The notes: generated by a model not told the origin, from the sequence alone. A stretch of 64,000 nt of DNA from Pleurostoma richardsiae (GCA_030052745.1 JANBVO010000008.1:62001-126000); one strand, 5' to 3'. Shown: positions 30,340-41,912, counted from the first letter of the stretch. Made by a program: numbers and translations.

Positions 30340-33300
30340 CTAGTTCCCGCCGGCGACGCCGAGCCCTGTCCTCCCGGCCATGCCCATGCCGCCCATGCCG
30401 CCGCCCATGGCCCCCCCGCCCGCGCCGCCCGCGCCCGTGCCCGTGCCGGTCCGCTCCCTCATCCTCCTCCCCTCCATCAGGCCCCGGAGGCCCCGCTTCT
30501 GCAGCCCGATCACGCTGCTCAGCTCGCCGCTCCACACTTCCCGCTGACCCTTCTCGCTGTCGCCCAGCTCGGAGCTCCACTCGCTGCCCGACACGCTTGT
30601 CGTCGCCGACAGCTCCTCGCTCGGCGGCGGCCCGCCGGCCTGGCCCACCGCGGTGTTGATCCGCAGGCCCGCCGTCCTGCCTGCCAGGCCGTTCGTCCCG
30701 CCCGCGTCGAGCTGGCTGCTCTCTACCGGGCTGAGCGAGTCGAAGCCGCTCGGCACGAAGAAGTTGGGGTTCAGCGTGCCGTCGATGCCGCGCCCGCCAC
30801 CGGCGGCCATGGCCGTCGCGTTGAACACTGCGGCAGCATTGCGGCTGTCGAGCAGGGCGTGCAGACGCTCCACGACAGCTTCGAGCAGGCCGTCGACCCG
30901 GTAGGGCCGGGCAATCTGCAGAAGGGAGCAAAGAATCTGCGGAGTGCACAGTGGTGAGCTCACAGGTGGCAGGCTGCTCGTGTAGAGGTAGTGAAGAAGG
31001 GCTTGGACGGTCAGGTACGTGTGGGGGAGGTAGAGGCATCGCGGCCTCGAGTTCGGGGGCAGCGTCCTCGGCGTCGGTGCAGTGTTGACCGTGGCAGGAT
31101 CAACCGGAGGGCTCAGCACCCCACCCGAGACGCTGCTGGCAGCCGTGCTAGGAGCTCTCATGCTCGCCGTGCCTGAAGAGCCGAAGACCGTCGTACCCGA
31201 CATGGTGCTGTCCATGGTGTTTCTGCCGCTTGATGAGGTCATCCCGGATGCCCTGACAGGAGCGCTTGCAGCGTTTGCGGATCTCAGCGTGACTACGTCG
31301 CTCCCATCCTGGGTCGCCGTCCCTTCTCTTAAGAGCTGCACAAAGTACGGACCCCACCGCCGCGCAACGATGCGGGAGTTGACAGGAATCCTCTCCCCGC
31401 CGATACAGAGGATATCCATGTCCGCCAGCTCCCTGATGGCCAAGGCCTTCTCACCAAGCTCCTCCGAAGCCCTCGAGTGGAACCTGCCGCCGGCCGTGCA
31501 GCCGGCCTTCCTCGCCAGGCTCAGCCCCGGCGACGTGTACGGACTGCTCGCGCTCACAAAACCGCTCATGGGGGCCGTCTTCCTCGGGTTATCATAGAAC
31601 CCAAACGCCTCGAGCTCAACCATGCACACATTTGAAAAGTTAATCCTCCGGTGATTGTAGTCGTCGACGAGACTCCGTTTCCGGCTGCCCAGCACGACAA
31701 AGGTGTTGCGGCGATTCCACAGCACGCCCCTGTTCCAGCTCCCTTGGCTGAAGACGCTGCCACCAGCGTCGATCCGCGACCACGTCAGCGTCCTCAGGTC
31801 AAGCGCCCAAAGCGCGTACTCCTGCTTGGAGGAGGTAAGATACGTCCCGCTCACGACGAAGTGGGTGTCAATCACTCCTCCGTTAGGGAAGCGAAGGCCG
31901 GGCGGCGAATAAGCCCCAGACATGGGCTTCTCGCTCAGCGTCCCATCGCTAGAGCGGATCTGCAGCTCGAGTTTGACGTCGAGGAAATTGTAGTTGGAGT
32001 AGATCAGCATGGATGAACCGGGCTCGCGAGCCTCCTGGCTGATGCCGCCCTCGGGTCGCTGCGCATTCGTGCCGCCTGCTCTGCCTATCCGCGCAGTCAC
32101 GGCAGGGGGGAGTGGAGCGACGACACTGCGGTAGGCGCCGCAGGACTTGCCGAGTGGTTGCGTGGAGGTCCACTTCAGGGATCGGAGGTTGAAGACGCTG
32201 ATCTGCTCGATGTAGTGGTTTGCCGCATCCTGGCCGCCTACGACAATCATCTCGGCGCCTCCCGCACCATCGATACTGATGCCTATCCGCCCCTCGTTCA
32301 TGCCGGTTGACGGGTTGTGCTGCAGCGCGGATAGAGGAGCCTTGTGGGACGAGAAGGTCGCCGATGAGGGTAGAATACAGGCGCAATGAGCGTACCGGCC
32401 TTGGGGGGATTCTTGGGTGGGGATAAACGTCCATCTCTTCGTCGGAACATCGTATATGTAAATATCAGACATGACGGACACGTCGCCCTGCTCCTGCACC
32501 GAAGAACTGCCCGGGGTGGGCGCGGGCGACATGCCGCCGTAGCAGACCAGCTTAGTATCGCCGAGCGCACACATGGAGTGAAAATACCGCGGAGGCGGGA
32601 CATCCCCGGTAGTCTCGACCTTGGTCCAGTGCCTCCGGATCAGATCTAACTCGTACAGGTCGGAGGTCAAGGGTGTAGGGCGGCTCCTAGACAGTATCCT
32701 GCCACCAAAGACATAGAGTTTATCTCCCAGGATGGTGGTGGTAGCCCCTACCAGTGGATGCGGTTCTCTTCCAGTAGTCCGATGTACGTTACACATCAGA
32801 CCAGAGAGGTGAGCAGAAGACCCTGAAGTCTGCGGTGTGCCGACGATCGTCCCTGGTGCGCCCCGAGACTGTGTTATCTGGGGTGACGGACCTGCAGACA
32901 TCGGCCCGCTGCTCTTTGGGGTTAGATTGTCCCTTAATGGTTCTTCGCCCGTCTCCTGCCTAGAGCCTCCGGCCAAGCTGCTCATACTGCTGCTCATACT
33001 CGCCTCGCCGTAGTCTCCGTATGCAGTCTGCTTCCCTCCAGCATACAACTGGCTCATCTCCGAAGAGCTCGAATCCATTGTGCTCGTACGGCTATCCATG
33101 GCGGCGGCGTAGTTATTAGACAGAGACCCAGTATCAAGTATAGCTGCCAGGCTTGCTGGTGCGGGTTCAGCGATCGGGGTCAGGGGGCTCGCCGGGGACG
33201 TCTGGGCTGGAGGCTCAGGCAGAGGCTTTTCGAGGCTACTCTGGAGACTCAAACTGCGGGCATGCTGCGCCTGCCGGGACGGTGCTCGAGAGGATGATGC

Positions 33301-33558
33301 CGAAGACGGAAGGGGAGCCGAGGCCGTGGCTTGCTCGGTGGACTGCTGTTCGCGATTCTTCAGGGCCAGTTGAGAGGGCTGCCTCTTCAGCTTAGGAAAG
33401 TCGTTGATCTTGCGAATGCCACGGTAGACGCCGGAGAGTATGTCGGACGTAGACCTCGAGGCGGACGGTGACCGTTCTCGCTGCTGCGTCTCGTCACTCT
33501 CGAGCCCGAGAAAGCGAGAGAGGTCGGCGGGTTGCTGCTGCTGGCCTGCATTGTTCAT
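30340..33558 (-). CDS. Kelch-repeat/BTB-like regulatory protein (Mds3/Pmd1/Ral2 type)
   Basis: Single exon, 1072 aa. The N-terminal 240 residues are low-complexity Ser/Pro/Gln. Then comes a kelch beta-propeller: TTTILGDKLYVFGGRI, SDLYELDLIRRHWTKV, PPPRYFHSMCALGDTKLVCYGG, SDIYIYDVPTKRWTFI, QGRYAHCACIL, AEMIVVGGQDA and YALWALDLRTLTWSRI. After the propeller, MDILCIGGERIPVNSRIVARRWGPYF followed by LLHYLYTSSLPPV matches the BTB-like segment of the yeast Mds3/Pmd1 family, which acts in nutrient/TOR signalling and represses sporulation; fission-yeast Ral2 has a related layout and acts with Ras. The C-terminus is a Gly/Met-rich low-complexity tail (30360-30450). The start ATG at 33558 is followed by a Gln run. 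The role here is by family only. Confidence 0.85.
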   Translation of the reverse strand: MNNAGQQQQPADLSRFLGLESDETQQRERSPSASRSTSDILSGVYRGIRKINDFPKLKRQPSQLALKNREQQSTEQATASAPLPSSASSSRAPSRQAQHARSLSLQSSLEKPLPEPPAQTSPASPLTPIAEPAPASLAAILDTGSLSNNYAAAMDSRTSTMDSSSSEMSQLYAGGKQTAYGDYGEASMSSSMSSLAGGSRQETGEEPLRDNLTPKSSGPMSAGPSPQITQSRGAPGTIVGTPQTSGSSAHLSGLMCNVHRTTGREPHPLVGATTTILGDKLYVFGGRILSRSRPTPLTSDLYELDLIRRHWTKVETTGDVPPPRYFHSMCALGDTKLVCYGGMSPAPTPGSSSVQEQGDVSVMSDIYIYDVPTKRWTFIPTQESPQGRYAHCACILPSSATFSSHKAPLSALQHNPSTGMNEGRIGISIDGAGGAEMIVVGGQDAANHYIEQISVFNLRSLKWTSTQPLGKSCGAYRSVVAPLPPAVTARIGRAGGTNAQRPEGGISQEAREPGSSMLIYSNYNFLDVKLELQIRSSDGTLSEKPMSGAYSPPGLRFPNGGVIDTHFVVSGTYLTSSKQEYALWALDLRTLTWSRIDAGGSVFSQGSWNRGVLWNRRNTFVVLGSRKRSLVDDYNHRRINFSNVCMVELEAFGFYDNPRKTAPMSGFVSASSPYTSPGLSLARKAGCTAGGRFHSRASEELGEKALAIRELADMDILCIGGERIPVNSRIVARRWGPYFVQLLREGTATQDGSDVVTLRSANAASAPVRASGMTSSSGRNTMDSTMSGTTVFGSSGTASMRAPSTAASSVSGGVLSPPVDPATVNTAPTPRTLPPNSRPRCLYLPHTYLTVQALLHYLYTSSLPPVSSPLCTPQILCSLLQIARPYRVDGLLEAVVERLHALLDSRNAAAVFNATAMAAGGGRGIDGTLNPNFFVPSGFDSLSPVESSQLDAGGTNGLAGRTAGLRINTAVGQAGGPPPSEELSATTSVSGSEWSSELGDSEKGQREVWSGELSSVIGLQKRGLRGLMEGRRMRERTGTGTGAGGAGGGAMGGGMGGMGMAGRTGLGVAGGN

Positions 33559-34851
33559 GATGGTCAGTCAGGATCGGGCGGCGATGAAGCTGTCTCGACG
33601 CAGGCTAAGCGGCAGCTCCGTGGCATAGCCTTCCTCGACGATGACTAGCCGAGGACGGAGGGATGGGCAGAGAGCAGAATAACCCCAAGAACTTTGCCAG
33701 CAGGGCCGAAGAAGGAGGGAAAGGCGCTAGAAGCGCGGATAGAAGCGCCAGGCCCGGCAGAAGCAGGAAGGAGGCGAGCGAGGCAAGAGACGGTGACGAC
33801 AGGCCCCAGGTGCGTGGATCCAGGGAATGCCACGCGAGGACCAGGGTCGAGGTCTCGGTAAAGAAGGTGTAACGAGCGTGTGGGAACCGGGATGGACGGG
33901 CGGGAGGCCGAGGGCCAAGCGAGAGCAGCGAGAGCAGCAGGGACGGGGAGATGACAACGGCGAGGCTCCGAGCCGCGACTCGTGACTGGTCAAGGCAAGG
34001 CCCTTGAAGTGCAAGGCAAGGCAGAGAGAGGCAAGGAGAGAGGACGTTTCGGGGCCGTACCTTGCAGAGCAGAATTGCACGGCGGAAGAGAAACCTTGCT
34101 GCTGCCTTGGAGGTGGACGGCGAAGGGGTGGTGACGCCTGACGTTGCAGTTTTTAATTTCGGCACGCCTGTCAGGCCAGAGAAGAAGCGGATCGCACGCC
34201 GGTTTCTGCGATGGAGAAGGAGTCGAACGAGCAGGAGGAGAAGAAGCGGGCTGTCCCACACCGTGCAGGCACCGCACAGACGCGGCGGAGGACGGTGCTG
34301 GAGGGCTCGAGAACGCCCGTCTTTTTCGTCCGCGCGTTGGGCGCTTCGCAGGAGGAGAGCTTGCTTCTGCTTCTTCTGCTGCTGCCGCCGCCGTCAGATG
34401 CAGCTGGACTGTCGCATCGACAGTACGTAGAGACAGAGAGCGGCTACCTGTCTATCGGGCTGATTCGACGCGATCTGCACAGGCGCAGCAGCTTGGAGGT
34501 TCGTGTCGCGGCGGACGGACGTACGGGTAGATGGCGAGTGTGGGTTTGGAGTGGAGTGGAGAGGCGCACAAAGGAAGGGTTCAGCGGGCGGTGGTTTGTG
34601 CGGCGCCTGCGTCTCCTCCACTTCCCCTTTTCCCACCTCACTGCAGGCGCATGTACCTCTGTAAGAAGTACCTTTTACCCCAACCACGCACGGGAAAATA
34701 CATTACAGGACCAGCTGGGCAATTGGGCAGGCAATTGGACAATCACATCCAATCCAAAACGGCAAAATCCGGCCAGAAACAGCAATCGTCACTCTTCTTC
34801 TGGCCTCCTGCCTTATCGCTGTGCATCTCGTCTGTACAATATCTACCGATG

Positions 34852-34919
34852 TAGGCACCCTACATAGTAGAGACCTAGGTAGACTGCTAGGTAAGGAACC
34901 TACTACCTACCTATGTAAC
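34852..34919. repeat. Cluster of TAGGTA/TACCTA motifs
   Basis: Within 70 bp the hexamer core CTAGGTA or its complement TACCTA recurs several times (for example CCTAGGTAGA, GCTAGGTAAG, CTACCTACCTATG). Such motifs are common in intergenic DNA of Sordariomycetes. The function is unknown. Confidence 0.5.
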
Positions 34920-36070
34920 ACAGTACAGCCTGTCAGCCAGTCCTCTTCCCCTTCCAGTATAGTGAACTTCAAAGGAACTTCAAAGGTACAGGTACCTCCA
35001 GTTCTAGGGCGTTCTAGGCTGGCTCGGCACTCTCAGTACAACGTGCAAAATCCGTCCCAACATTTAAGGTCGCACTCCCCACATGGAATGCCCCGCTCCC
35101 CTCCCGCCGGGCCCGTCCCTGACTCCCTCGTGCTCTTGCCGAGCCCCCTTTTCCTCTTCTGTCAACACCAGAGAGAGACGCAAGTATCTCGTGGAGTAGG
35201 TACATAGAGTAGAGCAAGGCCACGCAGTAACGTCCATGATCTACAGTGTCAGTATGTGTCACTCTCGGCCTCGAGTTGGTAGTGGTGCGTTCTTCTCGTC
35301 CCGGATATCAGCGGTACGAGACTCTTGGAAATCGAGACGCATGTGCCCAGCGCTTTCGGGAGACATCGATGGCACAGTCCAGTCGCTCCCCGAAAAGGTA
35401 ACAAGATCCCTACTTCAACCGACCCGATCCGGAACAGGGTCTTAGCGAGCCAGACCTTGCTGTTTCCTCCGTAAGCGAGGTCAAATCGGCGTCAGGGATT
35501 GATAGATACCATGTTTTCACATGCCCCGGGATGCCCGGCCCCTGCACACACAGCGAACCGTTCGTCTAGATTTGTTTCAGCAAACAAAAACCCCGAACAG
35601 TTTTCCGTACATTAGACCTTCGAAATCTGGCCGCCTTCTACAACGCTATTGACCGGCTGGAGGAAGACTCGAGACTGTGAGCCGTACCCCAAAAACGGTG
35701 TTCTGCTCCCGTGACGAAGCGTCTACCTCGCCGACAGCTCTCACCTTGGTCCCAGAGCTTCGGCGTTGTCCTTCCACCAAGGACTGGCCATTGAGAGCAA
35801 GTTACCCCGTGCTGGTGATAATTGATAGAGTCAAGTTTGCGGCGTCCAAGTCACACTCTTCAATGTCCTGAATTTCAGAGCCAGGGCGCCGCAAAGAGAA
35901 CGGCTGTGCCCGCGACTCTTAAGCCGGCTGTTAAGGACCCAATTCTACCCAAGTGCCGAGATGGTCCCGTAACATCGTCCCGCTGTCGCGATGGCACGAC
36001 GCCTAGTCTGCTTGCCCGTGCTCAAGAAAGCGAGCGGGCCAGAAGGGGCTATTATCTCGACCAGAAGCTA

Positions 36071-36088
36071 TCCGCGCTTGAGCGCGGA
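36071..36088. repeat. Perfect short hairpin
   Basis: TCCGCGCT, TG, AGCGCGGA form a perfect inverted repeat of 8-bp arms in a gene-free region. No run of T follows, so I do not call it a terminator. Confidence 0.6.
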
Positions 36089-36642
36089 GAAGCGGTGCCT
36101 TGTGCCCCAATACATCGGGGTCATAGATAACACCACGCCTCAAACCTCTTTCCGGGTCGAAACCTGGCGCGCCATGAGTTAAGCGTTTCAGCCCGTGCAC
36201 AGGAAAACAGGTGACTTCAGATGTTTCGGGGTCCTATAGTGCGGATTGCGCGGGCTTCGCCTGTTTCATGTGCGGCTCTTTCAGAGAACCGGTATCAGTT
36301 GGCAATACACCGTTATCAGAAACGCCGCCCAGGGATCGCACGCACGACAAGACTCAATTCACTTTTAGGCCAAGAAACATTCATTGGTGCATTTTTTTTC
36401 TTTTGTATTTCGTGAACTACTTCACGGCTCGAGAGCCAGGGTCCGGTGTCACGACTTTCATCAGTCGTTGACAGGCCGTCTGAGTTCAAGGGCCCCGAAC
36501 ACATGACATTCTCTCTAGCCAACCACGCCAATGGTATCATTCTTCTGCCCAGATTCCCAGAGATTTCTACCTCGCAACTTTCGCCTTCTCTCGTTTCCGG
36601 CCCTCCCCTTCAATGTCATCAACTACAGCCCGAGTCCCGCCC

Positions 36643-37495
36643 CTACTCGGACTTGGGCAGGGTGGTGAAGCGCAGGTAGGGCTTGACGATGCGCACGTTG
36701 GGGAAGATCTCCTTGGCCTGCTCGGTCTTGACGCTGGGGTGGACGATGACGTCGTCGCCGGGCACCCAGTTGACGGGGGTGGTGACCTTGTTCTTGTCGC
36801 CGGTCTGCAGGGAGTCGACGATGCGCAGGATCTCGGCCGAGTTGCGGCCGGTGGAGGCCGGGTAGGACAGGATGGTGCGGATCACCTTCTTGGGGTCGAT
36901 GACGAAGACGGAGCGGATGGTGAAGGCGATGCCCTTCTCGTCCACGTTGGTGGTGTCCTGGTAGTCAAGCCTAGAAGTAACAGGGTCAGACCCTTTCGTT
37001 TCCTCGCCTGATCTGTTCCCGTGACGGAACAGCCGGAGACGGCATGAAGGGGGGAGAAAAGAACTTACATGTCGTAGAGGAAGGCGACCTTGCGCTCCTT
37101 GTCGGCAACAATGGGGAAGTTCAGGGTGCTTCCGGAGATCTCCTTGATGTCCTTGGCCCAGTCCTCGTGGCTGCCGACGGTGTTGGCGGACAGGCCCAGC
37201 AGCTTGACGCCGCGCTTGGCGAACTCGGGCTCGAGGCGGGCCATCTCACCCAGCTCGGTGGTGCAGACGGGGGTGAAGTCCTCCGGGTGCGAGAAGAAGA
37301 CCAGCCAGTTGTCGCCGATGTACTCGTGCAGCTTGAGGGGGCCCTTGGTGCTGTCGGCCTCGAAGTCGGGGGCGATCGAGCCCAAGCGGAGGCTGCGGGA
37401 GAGGAGGGGTCAGCACGATTTGCTTACAGGCGAGGAGATAGACTGTGATGAGGAGTGCAGGTAACTTACGGAGCAGCTCTCGGTTCACCGGCCAT
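36643..37495 (-). CDS. 1-Cys peroxiredoxin (Prx6 type)
   Basis: Three exons: 37495-37470 (26 nt), 37392-37069 and 36970-36643; 225 aa. The enzyme reduces hydrogen and organic peroxides. The thioredoxin-like fold starts RLGSIAPDFEADSTKG, and the peroxidatic cysteine is in HPEDFTPVCTTELGEMARL (about Cys52). The Prx6-type C-terminal extension is seen in VFVIDPKKVIRTILSYPASTGRN and NWVPGDDVIVHPSV. There is no second, resolving cysteine in the usual 2-Cys position, so reduction should use glutathione or thioredoxin. No long mitochondrial presequence is visible, unlike yeast Prx1, so a cytosolic location is likely. Strong codon bias suggests high expression. A TTTAAATA element lies about 190 bp upstream. 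Confidence 0.95.
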
Positions 37496-38905
37496 TGTGT
37501 CTGGTTACGACGTGTCAAGATGAAGCAGATGAGTGATGTTTTTTGTGTCTGGAGAGCCGAGAAGTTTGTTGACGAGAGGAGTAGCAGCAAAGTCGCACAG
37601 AAGTTGGAGGAGCAGGACAGAAGTATCTCTCGAGGAGAAAGCAAGGTGGGGTAGCTAGCTATGGCGTGATGGGAGGACCTCGAGCTATTTAAACACCTAC
37701 GGTCTTGTCTTACATACACGCGGGCGGGCAAGGAAAAGGTGAAAGGGAGGGGGATGGGAACCGTCGGCGATCCACGGGTTCGGGAAGCTCTCGATGAAGA
37801 CCGTATGATTAGGAGCGGCATGGCGGGGATACCTGCTTGGCTACGGGAGCTATAGGAACATACTGTACACATGTTCTCGTCAACGTTTTCTCACCTTACT
37901 GTCCTATGATGCAATCACCACCGTCCTGGCTGGCTTACACGGAGACGCGATTCTATCGAAGACTGCCGCCTGTCTCTCTTGCTTCCCGCATTCACATACA
38001 GGGTCTTCGATCCATTGCCTCGCCGGCGGCCCTGTAAGGGAAAGACAAAGACTTGCAGCATCCCCAACCGCCTCCGCCGCAAAGGCTGGCGACGCCACGA
38101 TGTAGAGCACAAGCGAATGGGCCCCCCGCTGCGGCAGCCGAAAGGCGCAAACCGTGCCGTGGATGATGAGATGTCTGGATGCCCCTCACTTGTCGCCGCC
38201 TCCGGCCCCTCGATATGCGGAAGATGCTGCCCCTCACTAGCCCGTCCGGGCATAGCATGCCATTGCGCGATCGATCGCTGCTGTCATTGGCTGGAATGCC
38301 GGATTATGTCATTTGATGGGCGGCTTCGCAAACCCACCATCTGCACCTTTTTGGCCTAAGCCTCGATCGCATCATCGCCCCGGACCCATCCATTGTGCCC
38401 TTTGCAGCTTGCTGCTGTCCCAGCTGTCCCATAAGGGAAACGCCGAGGGCCTTTTGATACACGTGTACTCTACACACTCGACGTAGCTCGCAGCTCACCG
38501 GCACTCGGGATGGCCGGCCGGCTGCTGCGGCACTCGGCCCTGCACAAGCGGGAGTCGGCAGTCGTTCGATGTCCCTGTAATATCGTGGGCTTCGCGCAGC
38601 TGTTGTGGGGCCGGTGGCCGTGAGGCTCGTCCGGCCTCGTCGCCCTCACATTCGGAGTGGCCGGGAGAGCGTAACAGTGGATATTCGGAGGCTTTCATCA
38701 GACTCCTGATATTCCGTCCTCCCTCAGGAGAACGCAGAGCGGTCTTCGTCGTAGGCCGTGATAGACTTGCAATCTAGAACTTGTTTGGACACTTGTCGGT
38801 GCCGTGTACGCTGGAAAGCAGGACACAAACACCATCGCTCATTAACGCTCTAATCAAAAAGTGTATTATAGTGTACATTATCTCCCGTCCCGAGACCATC
38901 TATCA
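37496..38905. other. Intergenic region
   Basis: Promoter of the peroxiredoxin gene and 3' flank of the acyl-CoA synthetase gene. A TTTAAATA (minus strand) at 37685-37692 could be its TATA element. Frames such as 37979-38359 (+) are not protein-like. I see no repeat or RNA. Confidence 0.5.
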
Positions 38906-40858
38906 TCACAGCTTCACACGCCCGCCGCTCAACTCGTCCCACTGTTTCTCGCCGAATCTCGCGTACGTCCCGTCCTTGAGCCAGAACAGGAGATCGCCGC
39001 CCGCCTGCCGCGGGTCCACGCCCTGCTGCCGCAGGTCGTGCTTCTGGTGCTTGTTCGTCCCGGTCGTCTGCATCTCCCCCCTTACCACCCGCAGGAAGAT
39101 GGGCACTGCGTACCGCGGCAGCTCCCGTTGCACGTGCACCGCCAGGGAGTTCAGCAGCTCCTCGCTCGGCTCCCCCTCTCCTAAAACGACCGCCGCGCAC
39201 CCGGCCCGCCCGTCGTGGTGCGGCAGCTCGACCCCGTAGACGTTGGCCTCGCGGACCGCCGGGTGCAGCCCCACTGCCTGGCCCACCTCCGCCGTCGACA
39301 CGTTCTCGCTCTTCCACCGGAACGTGTCGCCGATGCGGTCGTGGAAGTACATCCGGCCCTCCGAGTCTTTCCGCACCACGTCGCCGGTCCGGAACCACGC
39401 GTCGCCCCGGCGGAACACGTCTCGCAGTACCTTCTCGCCCGACGCTTTCGAGTTGCCGTAGTAGCCCTGGAACCGCTTGTCCACGTCGTCCGGCAGCCGG
39501 AACAGCAGCTCGCCCGGCTCCCCCGACCTGGCCTGCCGGCACAGCCCCGTCTTGGGGTCCCGGCGCGGCATGTCCGTGTTGAAGTCGATCTCGACGATGC
39601 CGACGTTCCGCCCGACCAGCAGGTTGTACAGCCAGCCGTTGCGGCCGACCGCGCCCACGGTGAAGTCGTTCTTGCTCACGTTCCATGTCGCGAAGGAGCC
39701 CTCGGTGGCGCCGTAGAACTCGGCGATGACGGGGATGCCGAACCGCTCCTTGAACCGGTTCCACACGTCCGGCCGGAGGCCGTTGCCGAATGCCACGCGC
39801 ACCCGGTGCTTGCGGTCTAGGTCCTCGCCAGTAGCCGGGTCGATCTCAGGCGGAGCTGCGAGCAGGTACCGGCAGGTCTCGCCAACGTACTGGATCTGAG
39901 TAGCATTGTGCCTTCGGACATCACGCCAGAAGGTCTTGGTGGAGAACTTGGCGCCGAGGGCGAACGTGGCACCTAAGAGGAGCACATTGCCGAAGGCCAT
40001 TATGGTGGCTGACGAGTGGTAGAGGGGCATGCAGGTGTAGTAGATCTCCCCGGGCTTCGTCCCTATCAGGCGTGCTGAGAACCCGCCTGCCGCATGGAGC
40101 TTACCCCAGGACACCACCGCTGCCTTGGGCAGGCCTGTCGTGCCCGAGGTGTAGATGAGGATGGCCATGTTGTTGACCGCGTCCTCAACCCTGACCTCGT
40201 CGGGGTACCGCACTGCCTCCGTCGACGCCACGTCAACGCGGTCTGCGGCGGTGAAGGTGTAGAAGTGCACGCCCGGCAGTTCTCTCCGCACCGTGTCGTC
40301 GATGTTGTGCGCGACCGCCTCGTCCACCAGCATGATGGCGGACGCAGAGGTCTGGACACAGTGGATGAGCGCATGGCCGGCCAGGTTGTAGTTGATGAAG
40401 GCGGGGCGGGCGCCGATGGCCCACAGGCCCATCCAGACGAAGACATAGGCGTCCGAGTTGGGGAAGTCCATGGCCACGACGTCGCCCTTCTTGATGCTGA
40501 ACTTGGTCTTGAGCCAGTGGCCGTAACGCAGCGCCATGTCGTAGGCGGCGGCGTACGTGTAGGCGCGGTCCTCAAAGAGCAGGAACGTACGGCCAGCAGA
40601 GGTCTTGCTCTTGGCCCAGCGCTCAAGGTCGTAGAAGAGGTTGAGGTGGCCGGTGTAAGCTCGCCAGAACATGGGGATCACGGAGGGGAGGATGCACGAC
40701 AGCATGAAGCCGTCATACCAGAAGGCTGAGCGCGCATTGAGGTACGCCAGGCCGGCAGCCGCGGCGGGCGCCGCAACAGCAAGTGGGACTGAGGCATGTT
40801 AGCTCGTCGACTCATGAAGTCGATGAGTTGATAGGGAAGGCATGTTCATACCAGGCAT
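38906..40858 (-). CDS. FAT1-like very-long-chain acyl-CoA synthetase / fatty acid transport protein
   Basis: Two exons: a 7-nt first exon (40858-40852: ATG, CCT, G) and 40788-38906; 629 aa. The protein activates long and very-long-chain fatty acids to CoA esters and helps their uptake at the ER, peroxisome or plasma membrane. The joined N-terminus is MPVPLAVAAPAAAGLAYLN, matching the family. Motifs are the AMP-binding P-loop IYTSGTTGLPKAA, YYTCMPLYHSSATIMAFG, IAEFYGATEGS, WFRTGDVV, and the FATP/VLACS signature DRIGDTFRWKSENVSTAEV. The C-terminus, GGRVKL, ends in a possible but weak peroxisomal tripeptide. The tiny first exon is odd but supported by the good donor, branch site and acceptor. 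Two CCTCGG fatty-acid-response hexamers lie upstream. Confidence 0.93.
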
Positions 40859-41112
40859 TTCCTATAGGAGTACAGTAAGAAGAACGAAGGCCTGGCTAAG
40901 TTACGACAGAAATAAGAATGAAAAAGGGGCAAAGTAACTCGGCTTGAAGCGTCCGGCGGTCGCGAGTGTTTGAGAACGGCTCTGTCGGTCGCTGGCCGAA
41001 GTGGTCAGATTTACTTCGGAGATATCAAAATTTGATGACGAGTGAGCAATGTCTCACCGAAGAAGAGTCGCAGTCGCAAAGAACAGATCTATCCGGTACT
41101 TAAATATGAGGT

Positions 41113-41118
41113 CCTCGG
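41113..41118. promoter_or_regulatory. CCTCGG fatty-acid response hexamer
   Basis: CCTCGG, the core recognised by the FarA/FarB/Ctf1 family of zinc-cluster regulators, lies 255 bp upstream of the acyl-CoA synthetase start. A second copy is at 41242-41247. Presence is seen; binding is inferred. Confidence 0.4.
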
Positions 41119-41241
41119 CCTCACCTCTCCTCCAAGTGTCTCCGGAGAGCAGCTAGCTGTAGGGGACAGCAGGCTTTCTGAGGTTACGAGGTAGTATGTA
41201 TCTTTAGATGTGACGCCGTCACGTTTCTGAAGGTGCGGGTG

Positions 41242-41247
41242 CCTCGG
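41242..41247. promoter_or_regulatory. CCTCGG fatty-acid response hexamer
   Basis: Second CCTCGG core, 384 bp upstream of the acyl-CoA synthetase start, same orientation as the first. It would link the gene to fatty-acid induction. Confidence 0.4.
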
Positions 41248-41912
41248 CTCCACAGCTGCCGAAGAATTGCATTTGACGGGCCCCGCGGTCAGCGCACGCT
41301 AACAACGGCCGCTGCGTAATTCATGCACTTCTGAGGTCCAGCATTATCCCCTTTGAGGACACCCTCACTGCCTGCTGCATGGGTTTCCACATGCGGTAAT
41401 GTACGACGCGTATGACTGCTTCTATTCGTTCGTTGGGTGTGCGTGTATTGCGTTCTGTGTGCTTATGTCGCTTCTTCAAGGAAGCTGGGCATTCAAGTAC
41501 ATTGCCTCCAGTCTTATGTAAGCCGTTTCAAGCCACCTGAGGTTGACCATTTCAATCGTGAAATCACACGGTGAGGCCTGTGCTCCATCTATCCCTTGAG
41601 CCAAGTCGGACCGAAGAAGCGACAAAATACGAAGTCGTTTGCCGATTCTAGAGACCAACCCTCTCCCCAAAACAGCCATACTACGCACCCACCTGGGTGG
41701 TTCCGACTCCAAGCCCAGTGTCCAGTCTGGCGGGATGCGGGAAGAACCTTAGAGTCACGCACAGACCATCTATGAAGTCAGCTATCGCTATCGGCACGTG
41801 ACTCTCCGTATCGCCTGGCTGCAGCCCGCGGCCATGTGCGCGTAGAGGACACTTTCCGACGCGCGCTCACCTCGACACCCCAGCGCTCGCATATCACCAC
41901 TTGAATGTCGAC

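Larger units (their letters stand above)
33559..36642. other. 3.1-kb intergenic region
   Basis: The part next to the kelch gene (33559-34800) is GC-rich and pyrimidine-biased on the minus strand; it is probably a long promoter and 5' UTR. The middle (34852-34919) carries repeated TAGGTA/TACCTA motifs. The rest to 36642 has short unconvincing frames and one perfect hairpin at 36071-36088. I find no gene that I can support. Confidence 0.45.
40859..41912. other. Shared divergent promoter of FAT1-like and PIG-S genes
   Basis: No gene seen. On the FAT1 side there is an AT-rich TATA-like run near 41098-41106 and two CCTCGG hexamers. Frames on the minus strand at 41476-41999 are short and unlike proteins. 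Confidence 0.5.

Noticed and set aside
30167-31039. 290-codon minus-strand frame
   Set aside because: Shadow of the kelch gene's low-complexity C-terminus; the composition is mainly Arg, Gly and Ala.
34852-34919. TAGGTA motif cluster as a CRISPR or tandem-repeat array
   Set aside because: The units are short, irregular and without spacers; the genome is fungal.
36071-36088. Hairpin as a rho-independent terminator
   Set aside because: The genome is eukaryotic and no T-run follows the stem.
38850-39764. 304-codon minus-strand frame
   Set aside because: Out-of-frame shadow of the acyl-CoA synthetase exon.
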